Shown here piece by piece: positions 1 through 7,488 of a stretch of DNA of 12,501 nt. Source of the DNA: Planctomycetaceae bacterium (GTDB taxonomy: Bacteria; Planctomycetota; Planctomycetia; Pirellulales; UBA1268). Both the position numbers and the translations under genes were made by a program. The DNA is taken from assembly GCA_018694455.1 (NCBI GenBank), contig JABHNP010000333.1:1-12501 (forward strand). The letters are read 5' to 3'. Numbering within the stretch: position 1 is the first letter of the stretch; every line of letters starts with the position of its first letter. The notes beneath the pieces were generated by a model, which was not told where the DNA came from, did no database searches, and saw only the letters and a program-made list of their open reading frames with translations.

Positions 1-939
1 TGAAACGATGCAATCATCATCGTCACACTCGAATGGAGCAGGCGTATGAAAAAAGACTGGGTCATCTTCGGCAGGTTTAAATCCATGCCCCTTCTCTGTA
101 AGGACATGTAATAGAATCGGTCCTTCCTCGTGCTTAACAAGTTCGAGGAATCTGATTAGATTTGGCAGTGTGTGTCCCTCAACAGGACCAAAGTAACGAA
201 CACCAAGTGCTTCAAATAACATGCCACCATGAAGTGTTGCTTTTAATGAGTCCTTCACATTAACGAGCATTCGCTCCATGGATTCGCCAACCATAGGCAC
301 GCCCTTGATGAGGTCTCCAGCTTTATCACGAAGGCCTCGATACCACGGATTGAGACGCACGACATCGAGATACTCAGCTAGAGCTCCGACCCTCGGGCAG
401 ATTGACATTCGGTTATCATTCAGAATGATGATGAGACGCTTCTTCAAAAATCCAGCGTTGTTCAGTGCCTCGAAAACGATACCAGATGGAAGAGCTCCGT
501 CTCCGATGACTGCGACGCTGTGGCGATCATCTTGTCCTCGCAACGAGTCCCCACTAGCGAGGCCAAGTGCTGCTGAAACGCTGCAGCCTGCGTGACCGGT
601 CATAAATAAGTCATAGGGGCTCTCCAATGGGTTTGGGAAACCCATGAGACCGCCACGTGTCCGCATCGTATCAAATTGTTTATATCTGCCAGTGATGAGT
701 TTATGAGGATATATCTGATGCCCTGTGTCCCAGATAAGACGATCCTTACTGAAGTCAAAAACACGGTGAAGAGCTAAGCAGAGTTCGACAACGCCAAGAT
801 TTGATGCGAAGTGTGCTGTTCGGCTCGCTGCAACTTCACACAATGCCTGACGCATTTCGGTCGCAAGGTTTTCAAGGTCATCCGGAGAAAGTCCCTGGAG
901 GTCGTGCGGGGACTCTATTGTTGGAAGGATATTTGACAT
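1..939 (-). CDS. dxs: 1-deoxy-D-xylulose-5-phosphate synthase, N-terminal part (cut by window edge)
   Basis: This ThDP-dependent enzyme condenses pyruvate with glyceraldehyde 3-phosphate to DXP, the first step of the MEP isoprenoid pathway, in the cytoplasm. I translated 313 residues from the ATG at 939 to the window edge without a stop; the usual length is about 620-640. Visible motifs are HFASNLGVVEL (His43), WDTGHQIYPHK (His74), GHAGCSVSAALG (His116), the ThDP/Mg motif GDGAL at 147-151 with NDN at 174-176, FEALGVRYFGPVEGH at 242-256, and TEKGHGF at 281-287. The His and GDG...NDN residues are intact, but GHAGCS and GALPSG differ from the common GHSSTS and GALTGG. GGAG lies just before the ATG, and AGGAG lies further upstream. 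It is the last visible gene of the xseA-xseB-ispA-dxs operon, 134 bases after ispA. Identity is firm; the C-terminal half is not visible. Confidence 0.95.
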   Translation of the reverse strand, partial: MSNILPTIESPHDLQGLSPDDLENLATEMRQALCEVAASRTAHFASNLGVVELCLALHRVFDFSKDRLIWDTGHQIYPHKLITGRYKQFDTMRTRGGLMGFPNPLESPYDLFMTGHAGCSVSAALGLASGDSLRGQDDRHSVAVIGDGALPSGIVFEALNNAGFLKKRLIIILNDNRMSICPRVGALAEYLDVVRLNPWYRGLRDKAGDLIKGVPMVGESMERMLVNVKDSLKATLHGGMLFEALGVRYFGPVEGHTLPNLIRFLELVKHEEGPILLHVLTEKGHGFKPAEDDPVFFHTPAPFECDDDDCIVS

Positions 940-1002
940 TATCTCCAAAAACTCCTGCGTAAAAGCATCTGCATCAAATGAATCATCTGTTCATAAGCGG
1001 AA

Positions 1003-1034
1003 AATAAGAGTCTACAACATATAGTTGTAGACTG
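1003..1034 (-). terminator. Perfect 10-bp hairpin in the ispA-dxs gap; possible attenuator or weak terminator
   Basis: Bases 1009-1018 (AGTCTACAAC) are exactly inverted at 1024-1033 (GTTGTAGACT) around a five-base ATATA loop. Read in the direction of the operon, the stem is followed by CTTATTTT, a broken U-rich tract. The stem is only 4/10 GC and the T-run is interrupted. Partial termination, an RNA-processing site or mRNA stabilisation are therefore as plausible as full termination. dxs is co-oriented and has no other obvious terminator or strong promoter in the gap. Confidence 0.4.
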
Positions 1035-1073
1035 GGGACAGTCCATTGCGGAGCCACCAAGAAGCTCAAAAGT

Positions 1074-2006
1074 CTACGTTTGACGGCTCACAACCCATCT
1101 CGCCAGGGCGATGAGCGATTCAGCAGAATCCCCGTAGCCCGAGAGGGCGGTCGCTGCTTGTTCTGAAAGGGTCTCGGCTCGTTCTCTGCTGAGTTTTTTC
1201 CCAATCACCGTTGGAAAGGTGAGTTTTCCCCGTTCGGCATCCTTTCCAACACGTTTTCCCATATTTGATTCAGACCCCTCGGCGTCGAGGAGATCATCCG
1301 CTATTTGAAAAGCAAGGCCAAAAGCTTTTCCGTAGTCCTCGAGGTCGTGCCTACACTGAGAGTTTCCACCTCCGGCCAAGCAACCAAGATCAAGCGATGC
1401 CAGAAACAGGCAACCAGTTTTTCGACGATGAACTCGCTCCATCCATTGCACCTGTTGTTCTGGTGTTTGTTCGGAGAGATCGGAAATCCACCTTCTCTCT
1501 GCAGCCAAGTCATCCACCTGTCCACCAACGAGTGACTCTGCGCCTGCTGCTTGAGCCAATACTTGGCAAGCCTCCGGTACAATTCCAGGAGGCATACCAC
1601 TGGCTAGCACTTGAAATGCCAGTGGTTGCAGAGCATCTCCACATAAGATTGCTGTCGCTTCATCAAAAGCACGGTGGCAGGTTGGTCGACCACGACGTAA
1701 ATCATCGTCATCCATTGCAGGAAGATCATCATGTACAAGCGAGTAGGCGTGAATAATTTCGACTGCCACAGCGGCTGGAGCAGCTTGTTCCCAAGTCCCG
1801 CCGCAGGTTCGTGATGCCTCGAGCACCAAGGCCGGTCGGAGTCTTTTTCCAGGGCCAAGAAGGGCATGCCGCATGGCACCTACCAAACGGGGGGGCGCCT
1901 GGTCAGAAAAAGTAAGAGCCAACTCAAGTCGTGGGTTGATAAACTCCTGAACAGCAGCAAGTGTTGCTTGAATACGCTGTTGTAAGTGGCTCGATGAGGC
2001 ATTCAT
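1074..2006 (-). CDS. ispA: Farnesyl diphosphate synthase (trans-polyprenyl diphosphate synthase, IspA type)
   Basis: The product condenses IPP with DMAPP and then GPP to give farnesyl diphosphate, feeding quinone, undecaprenyl and hopanoid/squalene synthesis. At 310 residues it is a normal length. The first aspartate-rich motif is DDLPAMD at 93-99, followed by DDDLRRGRPTCH. The two-residue insertion between the aspartates is typical of bacterial FPP synthases, and the preceding HAYSLVH matches E. coli IspA, which favours a C15 product. The second aspartate-rich motif is DDLLD at 237-241. The diphosphate-binding GPGKRLRP (51-58), GGQ at 161-163 and RRKTG at 194-198 are present. Start: ATG at 2006, with a weak GAGA upstream. 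It lies 91 bases after xseB and precedes dxs, a conserved neighbourhood. A geranylgeranyl product cannot be excluded from sequence alone. Confidence 0.94.
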   Translation of the reverse strand: MNASSSHLQQRIQATLAAVQEFINPRLELALTFSDQAPPRLVGAMRHALLGPGKRLRPALVLEASRTCGGTWEQAAPAAVAVEIIHAYSLVHDDLPAMDDDDLRRGRPTCHRAFDEATAILCGDALQPLAFQVLASGMPPGIVPEACQVLAQAAGAESLVGGQVDDLAAERRWISDLSEQTPEQQVQWMERVHRRKTGCLFLASLDLGCLAGGGNSQCRHDLEDYGKAFGLAFQIADDLLDAEGSESNMGKRVGKDAERGKLTFPTVIGKKLSRERAETLSEQAATALSGYGDSAESLIALARWVVSRQT

Positions 2007-2097
2007 GAAAGTCTCGAAAAAAGCAGTATCGGTGGTTTTAGGTGTGCCAAGTCATAACTTTGTGCCGTCTTTTTGCAGGTGCAGTACAGCACGTGTT

Positions 2098-2511
2098 CTA
2101 CGCTCCAGGTGTTGGGTCGTCCATTCCGGGTAGTTGATGTCGAGTCTTATGGTGTGCGGCAGTTGTCTTCTCGTGTTTTTGTGTAGCTTCAGTTTTCAGG
2201 CCGTGGCTCTTTGTGCTTTTTCGTCGACTAGCTTTTGACTTTCTCGTACCGTTTTCAATTGAATCATCAACATTCTCAAAAACGGGATTTCCATCTTCAT
2301 CAATTCGTACTAGCGTGACAACTCGCTGCTCTATATCGCTGAGTTCATCATGCAGTTGGCGTAATAACGAGACGCCTTGTTCGTATGCCTCAATCGATTC
2401 AGTAAGCCCTAATTCTCGGGACTCCATCTGGTTTATGACAGCATCGAGTTGATCGAGCGATACCTCGAAAGATGGCTTTTTTTTATTGGCTTTCGGCTTT
2501 TTGTCAGTCAT
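2098..2511 (-). CDS. xseB: Exodeoxyribonuclease VII small subunit with basic C-terminal extension
   Basis: This is the small subunit of exonuclease VII, which degrades single-stranded DNA together with XseA in repair. The family core spans about residues 14-66. It begins FEVSLDQLDAVINQMES and continues through LTESIEAYEQGVSLLRQ and ELSDIEQRV, forming the two-helix coiled hairpin typical of XseB. The protein is 137 residues against the usual 60-85. The extra part, from about residue 68, includes a Lys/Arg/Ser/Thr/His-rich tail from about residue 89 that looks disordered and could contact nucleic acid; that role is inferred. The start at 2511 has AAGAAG about 5 bases upstream and lies 21 bases after the xseA stop, so the two are clearly co-transcribed. 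An A8 run sits in codons 9-12 but the frame is intact. Confidence 0.9.
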   Translation of the reverse strand: MTDKKPKANKKKPSFEVSLDQLDAVINQMESRELGLTESIEAYEQGVSLLRQLHDELSDIEQRVVTLVRIDEDGNPVFENVDDSIENGTRKSKASRRKSTKSHGLKTEATQKHEKTTAAHHKTRHQLPGMDDPTPGA

Positions 2512-2532
2512 GTCGCTTCTTGTCGTTTAGGT

Positions 2533-3801
2533 TTACTCAACGTGTTCATTTGGTTTATGGTGATTTGTATTTATGCTCCGTTCAACTCGACTGTGTAGTT
2601 CACCATGAGCCAGTTTCGTAATAATAGTGGTTCCTGGTGGAGCTTGACGCCAAGAGTCAATGGCTTCTTTCGTCTTTGCATTTGTTGTAACTGAGTAGCC
2701 TTTGGAGAGAAGTTTTAATGGGCTGTTGGCCTCAAGTAGAGCTGCCAATGAAGTCAATTGATCCTTTGATTGTTTTAATTTTTGAGATCCCTGACGTTGC
2801 AGCCGCAGTGCTTTTTCTAAGAGATGTTGACGTGCGGCATTGATATTGTGATGAGGGAAGGCTAACGGTCGTGCAGTTGCAATTCGATTCAGGCGATGAC
2901 GCGTTGATGTGACACGTTGAATCAATTCTTTATTCAATCTTTTCCCAGAAAGCCAGAGGTGGTCGAGTATTTGTTGGCGTTCAACCGCAATGTGGATAGC
3001 AGCGTCGGTCGGCGTTAAGCCACGCATGTCCGCGACAAGGTCAACGAGAGAAATATCAATTTCGTGACCAATTCCTGAAATGATTGGGATTTTGCTTTCA
3101 GCTACTGCCCGCACAAGTATTTCTTCATTGAAAGACCAGAGGTCTTCAAGGCTTCCTCCGCCACGGACAATTGCAACGACATCTAGCGGAGGCGTTAATT
3201 GTCCCGCCTTCAAGAGGCTCGAAGCTAATTCCTCTGCCGCGCCCGCTCCCTGTACACGAGATGGGAACAGCACGACATCAGCAATTGGCCAGCGGCTTAC
3301 GAGCGTTTTTAAAAAGTCTGAAACTGCGGCACCGGACGTGCTTGTGATAAGACCAATTCGACGTGGGTACTGTGGTAGATTCTGTTTTCTTTCGATGGAA
3401 AACAGCCCTTCGTTCTCAAGGCGTGCGTGTAATTCACGGAGTTTTGTTTCAAGAGTGCCCGTTCCGAGAGCGTGACAACGATCAATAGTGAGTTGGTAGC
3501 TTCCTCTGGGGGGGTAAACTTCGATCCGTCCGTGGCACACTACTTCCATGCCATCAGTTGGTTCGATAGCCAGTGAGCCTCGAGTTCCTCGCCAGATAAC
3601 ACTGCGGAGCAATGCTGTTTCATCTTTTAGACCTAAGTAAATATGGCCAGAGCCTGCAGTCACAAGATTGGTGACTTCACCCGTAATCCATACATCGGTA
3701 AACCGTGATTCGAGGTGATCCTTGACTCGAGCGGTGACCTGAGACACGCTCAGGGCATCTTCAGCAAGATCTTTAGGTTGTTTTTTTGTGCCACTCTTCA
3801 T
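2533..3801 (-). CDS. xseA: Exodeoxyribonuclease VII large subunit
   Basis: This is the catalytic subunit of exonuclease VII, which cuts single-stranded DNA from both ends into oligonucleotides during mismatch repair and recombination. At 422 residues it is near the usual 400-460. An OB-fold occupies about residues 18-115 (SVSQVTARVKDHL, then DVWITGEVTNL, SGHIYLGLKD). The catalytic domain follows, with RRIGLITSTSGAAVSDF (147-163), IVRGGGSLEDLWSFNEE (211-227), and the signature SGIGHEIDISLVDLVADMRG, then LTPTDAA. A helical region and the C-terminal LLSKGYSV motif (364-371) are also present. The ATG at 3801 follows GAGGA with almost no spacer, so it may not be optimal, but no other start nearby looks better. 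It is the first gene of the xseA-xseB-ispA-dxs operon and is divergent from the exporter gene. An A7 run lies in codons 5-7. Confidence 0.96.
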   Translation of the reverse strand: MKSGTKKQPKDLAEDALSVSQVTARVKDHLESRFTDVWITGEVTNLVTAGSGHIYLGLKDETALLRSVIWRGTRGSLAIEPTDGMEVVCHGRIEVYPPRGSYQLTIDRCHALGTGTLETKLRELHARLENEGLFSIERKQNLPQYPRRIGLITSTSGAAVSDFLKTLVSRWPIADVVLFPSRVQGAGAAEELASSLLKAGQLTPPLDVVAIVRGGGSLEDLWSFNEEILVRAVAESKIPIISGIGHEIDISLVDLVADMRGLTPTDAAIHIAVERQQILDHLWLSGKRLNKELIQRVTSTRHRLNRIATARPLAFPHHNINAARQHLLEKALRLQRQGSQKLKQSKDQLTSLAALLEANSPLKLLSKGYSVTTNAKTKEAIDSWRQAPPGTTIITKLAHGELHSRVERSINTNHHKPNEHVE

Positions 3802-3864
3802 TCCTCATATCATACCAATCTGCGATACTGTCGCTCTATTCGGCTCACCTTTAACGAGTTTACT
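3802..3864. promoter_or_regulatory. Short divergent intergenic region expected to hold promoters for xseA and the MFS gene
   Basis: Sixty-three bases separate the two divergent start codons, so promoters for the exonuclease/isoprenoid operon and for the exporter must lie here or inside the flanking 5' coding ends. I could not pick out a convincing -35/-10 pair on either strand and see no clear operator palindrome. The call rests on gene arrangement only. Confidence 0.3.
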
Positions 3865-5202
3865 ATGACATCACAGCCTGTATCTCAGAGAACCACTCCT
3901 AAGTTTGCTCTACTTATCGTTTTTTTAACGGTTTTTATCGATCTTTTGGGCTTCGGCATTGTTTTACCCGTCATGCCGAGGCAGGCGGAGCCATATCTCA
4001 GTGCGCTAAAAGTATCAGAGGTCGCAGCAGGAGGAATTATCGGTGTTTTGTTTTCAGTGTTTTCGCTGATGCAATTCATTTTCAGCCCAATTTGGGGGCG
4101 TCTCTCTGACCGATACGGAAGAAAGCCTCTGTTAATTTTAAGCCTACTAGGGTCAGTGGTCTTTTATGCCCTGTATGGTTATGCCGTGTCCTTACCATTT
4201 GAACAATCACAACTTGCCCTGAGCTTGATGTTGCTATCACGAGTCGGAGCAGGAATTGCTGGGGCAAGTGTAGGAACTGCGGCCGCAGTGATTGCGGACT
4301 GCACGACACCAGAGCGACGAGCCCGAGGGATGGCATTAATTGGCATTGCATTTGGTGCAGGATTTACACTTGGTCCACTCATTGCTTTTTTTGGGCTCAC
4401 TCTTTTTAATGAGCGACCTTGGGGAGTCGGAGCGATTGCATCACTTCTCTCGCTTGTCGCACTCCTTTTGGCAGTGTTTGCTTTTCGAGAAACGAGAGTG
4501 CCGGGCAGAAATGCAGCGAAAGAATTTTTCAGTATCAGTCGAACGCTTTCAGTTCTTCGAATGCCAGCAGTTGGTGGTCTTATTCTTATTTATTTTTTAG
4601 CAATCTTTTCATTTGCAAATTTTGAGGCCACGCTTGCACGGTTTACACGAGCAGCATTTGGTATGAATGATGACGACAATTTTCTCGTATTTGCTGCCAT
4701 TGGTGCACTTCTGCTTGTGGCAGGTGGCCTCTACCGTCCTCTTGCAAAACGATTTTCTGAAGTGTCACTAATGGCCGCCGGACTGATCCAGATGATCCTG
4801 GGGCTTGGTGGATTGGCCATAGTTTCATGGGTGTTGTTCCAATCACAAGCAAGTGCTGATGTGGCCTTGCACGGCGTTGACGATGGAATAAAAGTCGATG
4901 GGATAAAGTTTGCTTTTTATATTGCTTCAGCATTTGCAGTGTGGGGATTTGCTTTCGTGAATCCTTCAGTTTCTGCACTTGTTTCACGGTCCGCAGGTTC
5001 ATCCGAGCAGGGTGAGGTGTTAGGTGTGAATCAATCCTTTGCCTCGCTCGGTCGTATACTAGGGCCACTTGTTGGATCCCTCTTGTTCGCGGTTCATCCA
5101 TCTCATGCGTTGCCGTTTGTTGCGGCAGTACTGACACTTTTCTTTGTCAGTGCAATTCTGAGAAATATCGCACGAGCTATTCGTAACCCGGTGGTCGAAT
5201 AA
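3865..5202 (+). CDS. Major facilitator superfamily exporter, Tet-like DHA1 type
   Basis: This is a predicted proton-coupled multidrug or small-molecule exporter of the inner membrane with about 12 membrane helices. TM1 holds an acidic residue in FIDLLGFGIVLPVMP (24-38), as in TetA proteins. Motif A is GRLSDRYGRKP at 78-88, the motif-B-like SRVGAGIAGA is at 125-134, and the motif-C-like GFTLGP is at 166-171. The chosen ATG at 3865 gives 445 residues and puts TM1 near the N-terminus. A longer in-frame ORF reaches back to 3715, but it would overlap xseA and add 50 non-hydrophobic residues. There is only a weak ACGAG before the start. An unusually polar loop at about 327-348 lies between late helices. 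Substrate is unknown, and TetA-like sequence does not by itself mean tetracycline resistance. Confidence 0.88.
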   Translation: MTSQPVSQRTTPKFALLIVFLTVFIDLLGFGIVLPVMPRQAEPYLSALKVSEVAAGGIIGVLFSVFSLMQFIFSPIWGRLSDRYGRKPLLILSLLGSVVFYALYGYAVSLPFEQSQLALSLMLLSRVGAGIAGASVGTAAAVIADCTTPERRARGMALIGIAFGAGFTLGPLIAFFGLTLFNERPWGVGAIASLLSLVALLLAVFAFRETRVPGRNAAKEFFSISRTLSVLRMPAVGGLILIYFLAIFSFANFEATLARFTRAAFGMNDDDNFLVFAAIGALLLVAGGLYRPLAKRFSEVSLMAAGLIQMILGLGGLAIVSWVLFQSQASADVALHGVDDGIKVDGIKFAFYIASAFAVWGFAFVNPSVSALVSRSAGSSEQGEVLGVNQSFASLGRILGPLVGSLLFAVHPSHALPFVAAVLTLFFVSAILRNIARAIRNPVVE

Positions 5203-5211
5203 GTAACAATA

Positions 5212-6495
5212 CTAGAGCGTACGGAGGTCTGTCTGAGTGACGGCATCGGGCTGAGTAACGATATTGGGGTTGTCTTGAATGGACGTCTCACGATTAAGCT
5301 CAGACTGCTCTATTTTTCGATAGAGCGTGGATCGGCTTATTCCAAGTTCTTCCGCAGCTTCGGGTATCCTGCCCTCTGCTCTCCGTAAGGCCTCTGCAAT
5401 GAGAATCCTCTGCCATTCATCCAGCCGTAATGACCCCCGTAGCTTTGCTGAGATTTGTTGAAAATCCGGAAAAGCCATAGTCTGGAGTTCTTTGGGGGTA
5501 GCGTCCACTGTGTCACTTCCAGCGAGAGATGTAGCAGCCTTTAAGTCGCCAGCATCGGCAGTCTTTTGATGTCCAGCACAAGCGGCTGAGGCAAGACTGA
5601 TGAGTGAGACAAAAAAACCAAAGTCGTTGTCTTGCAATCGGTCATTCTCGGCCGTCGCACAAAGTGCGGCCCAAGGGCGTTCTCCGTCAAGTACGGGAAT
5701 GAACATCAGTCCATAAGCATGGGTGCTCTCTCCATCATTTCGATTTTGAAAGTTACGTTTTGCCCATACCGCATGTCCATCACGAATAAATTTTTGGCAA
5801 CAAGCTTCGTCGAGTCGTTCTGTGAGATCGCTTGATGGCGGGACAACCAAAACAGATTCAAGCGTATTTGTCTCATTAAGATCGAACCAGCCAACCGCGT
5901 CGGCTCCAGTATTTTCAGCAGCAATCTCTACAGTTGCTGCAATTACATCTTCAATTGATTGTGAGGCAAGAAGCCGAATGCTGGTCTGGTACAGAAGCAT
6001 GGTGCGACGGCCCTCGTCAACAAGGCCGTCGCGCGATCTCTGGAAGTTGTAGCCTTCAATTTCACCAACAGGCTCACATCGAATTATTTTTTCAGATTCA
6101 TTATCTGTTTCTTCCACGGATCGTCTTGTTGGAGTTCTGAAAATGAATTCAGTCGTGCCAATCCGAATAGACATTTCAGGCTGGAGCGATATTTCCGTGA
6201 TGCGTTGGCCGTCCACCCAGGTACCATTACGACTTTGCAAATCTTTTATCTGCCAGTCACCGTTTGAGGTGTTTCTCGATATTGCAGCGTGGCCACGACT
6301 TGTGAGCCTGTCAGCGACAACGATATCAGCATCTACGGCTCGGCCAATGGTATTTTCTTGGTTTGGAAGCAGTAAAAAGCTTGGGCCATTTCGTTCAGCA
6401 ATTTGGAGTACGAGCGTTGCTTCAGTTTGCGGTGCCGAATGATCCATGACATCTTCGGTCGGCAATGATGTATTGGGAATCGAACTACTCGACAT
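5212..6495 (-). CDS. FHA-GAF-Fis-type HTH regulator lacking an AAA+ domain
   Basis: This is a predicted cytoplasmic signal-responsive DNA-binding protein of 427 residues. A Ser/Thr-rich N-terminus precedes an FHA phosphothreonine-binding domain at about 28-122 with its signature residues: GRAVDADIVVAD (51-62), SRGHA (66-70) and DLQSRNGTWVDG (85-96). A GAF-like sensory domain spans about 165-310. The C-terminus (about 356-398) is a Fis-family helix-turn-helix, with ILIAEALRRAEGRIPEAAEE and GISRSTLYRKIEQ. The central sigma-54-interacting AAA+ domain usually paired with this HTH is absent. I chose the ATG at 6495, which has AGGA nine bases upstream; a TTG at 6555 would add 20 residues but has no clear ribosome site. 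It converges on the exporter and is divergent from cbiX. Ligand, phosphorylated partner and targets are unknown. Confidence 0.85.
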   Translation of the reverse strand: MSSSSIPNTSLPTEDVMDHSAPQTEATLVLQIAERNGPSFLLLPNQENTIGRAVDADIVVADRLTSRGHAAISRNTSNGDWQIKDLQSRNGTWVDGQRITEISLQPEMSIRIGTTEFIFRTPTRRSVEETDNESEKIIRCEPVGEIEGYNFQRSRDGLVDEGRRTMLLYQTSIRLLASQSIEDVIAATVEIAAENTGADAVGWFDLNETNTLESVLVVPPSSDLTERLDEACCQKFIRDGHAVWAKRNFQNRNDGESTHAYGLMFIPVLDGERPWAALCATAENDRLQDNDFGFFVSLISLASAACAGHQKTADAGDLKAATSLAGSDTVDATPKELQTMAFPDFQQISAKLRGSLRLDEWQRILIAEALRRAEGRIPEAAEELGISRSTLYRKIEQSELNRETSIQDNPNIVTQPDAVTQTDLRTL

Positions 6496-6636
6496 GGAGT
6501 CAGGTCCTGATGAGGCAACAACACTATTCCAACGTGCTTTTGAGGTTTCTAGCAAAGGTGAACAGACAAATGAAAAAATATCGATAGGATAACATTAATG
6601 ATTCATTCGTCCGTGATAATCCAAGTATAAGTTTAA
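6496..6636. promoter_or_regulatory. Divergent region between the FHA regulator and cbiX
   Basis: These 141 bases separate the chosen starts of two divergent genes; 60 of them would be coding if the regulator starts at TTG 6555. The stretch from 6571 to 6636 is AT-rich, with AAAAAATATCGATAGGATAA followed by TTAATGATTC, which suits promoters, but no confident -35/-10 pair stands out. No good ribosome-binding site precedes the cbiX ATG. The decamer TCGTCCGTGA at 6607-6616 recurs inverted downstream of cbiX at 7534-7543. Confidence 0.3.
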
Positions 6637-7488
6637 ATGAACTGTCACGAAACTCAATCGTATCAAACTGAAAGGCAGGGTGAACTCTGCGGGCAACTGG
6701 TGCTTCCGGAAACAGGCGTCGTGGTCGTCGGTCACGGAACAGCAGATCCTGTTGGAGCAGCTGAAACAGCAGATATCGTTGCGCAAGTCAACGCGATCCT
6801 GCCGAATATTCCAGTCGAACTAGGGTATCTCGAAGTTATCGAGCCAACGATATCAATGGCAGTAGATCGCCTTTCCGCTTGTGGGTGCAAAAAGATTATT
6901 GCAATTCCAATACTTTTGTTTGCGGCTGGTCATGCAAAGAAAGATGTTCCAAAAGCGTTGCAGGAGGCGGTTGCTCGCCAAGGTCTAAGCGTGCAGCAAG
7001 CCGAGCCCCTTGGCTTACACAAGCAAGTTATAGGTCTTGCCCGTCGTCGTTTTTGTGAAGCAGTCCAAGGATGCACACCTATTGAAGGAGGCAGTGAGGC
7101 GTTGCTCGTCATTGGTAGAGGCTCAAGCGACCCAACGGCGGAGCAACAACTCTGGGGTTTCGTGCGTTCGACTTACAGCGCATTGGCGAGTGTCGCAAAG
7201 CATCGGTTTGCTGTTAGCTTTGTTGCAGCAGCCAAACCAACCATTGGTGAAGCAGTGAAGCAATTGCTTCACGTCGACGATGACCAACTGCCAGTGAAGC
7301 GGGTTGTGTTGCACCCACATCTTCTTTTTCATGGGCACGTTGAGAAGCAGGTCGACAGACATTTGGAAGAGGTGGCAAGCAAATATCCGTCTGTCGAGTG
7401 GGTGAAAGTGCCCCGGCTTGGAGCCGCTCCAGAAGTAGCCAATGCCCTTGTTGACCGGGGATTATCCTGTCTAAACATAAGGAATTGA
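6637..7488 (+). CDS. cbiX: CbiX-type sirohydrochlorin chelatase, long (two-domain) form
   Basis: This is a predicted chelatase inserting Co2+ or Fe2+ into sirohydrochlorin, for cobalamin or siroheme synthesis. The 283 residues form two tandem CbiX-like halves. The N-terminal half carries the expected metal-binding histidines: VVGHGTADP (His33) and LLFAAGHAKKDVP (His99). The C-terminal half keeps the fold pattern but has GRGSSDP, with Arg161 in place of the first His. It retains HPHLLFHGHVEKQV (227-240, including His232 and His234), so probably only the N-terminal half is a complete site. The ATG at 6637 is the first in-frame start, although no Shine-Dalgarno is visible and about 25 residues precede the first strand. 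No other siroheme or cobalamin gene is nearby, so the metal, cobalt or iron, cannot be assigned (SirB is the alternative name). Confidence 0.87.
   Translation: MNCHETQSYQTERQGELCGQLVLPETGVVVVGHGTADPVGAAETADIVAQVNAILPNIPVELGYLEVIEPTISMAVDRLSACGCKKIIAIPILLFAAGHAKKDVPKALQEAVARQGLSVQQAEPLGLHKQVIGLARRRFCEAVQGCTPIEGGSEALLVIGRGSSDPTAEQQLWGFVRSTYSALASVAKHRFAVSFVAAAKPTIGEAVKQLLHVDDDQLPVKRVVLHPHLLFHGHVEKQVDRHLEEVASKYPSVEWVKVPRLGAAPEVANALVDRGLSCLNIRN

Noticed and set aside
278..595. Plus-strand ORF of 105 codons
   Set aside because: It lies wholly opposite dxs, whose reverse-strand translation matches the family across the entire stretch; the plus-strand product has no recognisable features.
1265..1756. 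Plus-strand ORF of 163 codons
   Set aside because: It is antisense to ispA with no domain-like pattern; ispA motifs are complete on the other strand.
2079..2092. GTGC-AGTACA-GCAC near-palindrome in the xseB-ispA gap
   Set aside because: Only four pairs close the stem and no T-run follows, so it is likely chance.
2477..3787. A7 and A8 runs (as mRNA) near the 5' ends of xseA and xseB, possible slippage sites
   Set aside because: Both reading frames continue intact through the runs, the runs fall in Lys codons, and no alternative frame product is apparent.
3715..3864. 50-codon N-terminal extension of the MFS exporter
   Set aside because: It overlaps the divergent xseA start, is not hydrophobic, and the ATG at 3865 places the first membrane helix where the family has it.
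4643..5137. Minus-strand ORF of 164 codons
   Set aside because: It is a shadow of the exporter gene and is Gln/His/Arg-rich without domain structure.
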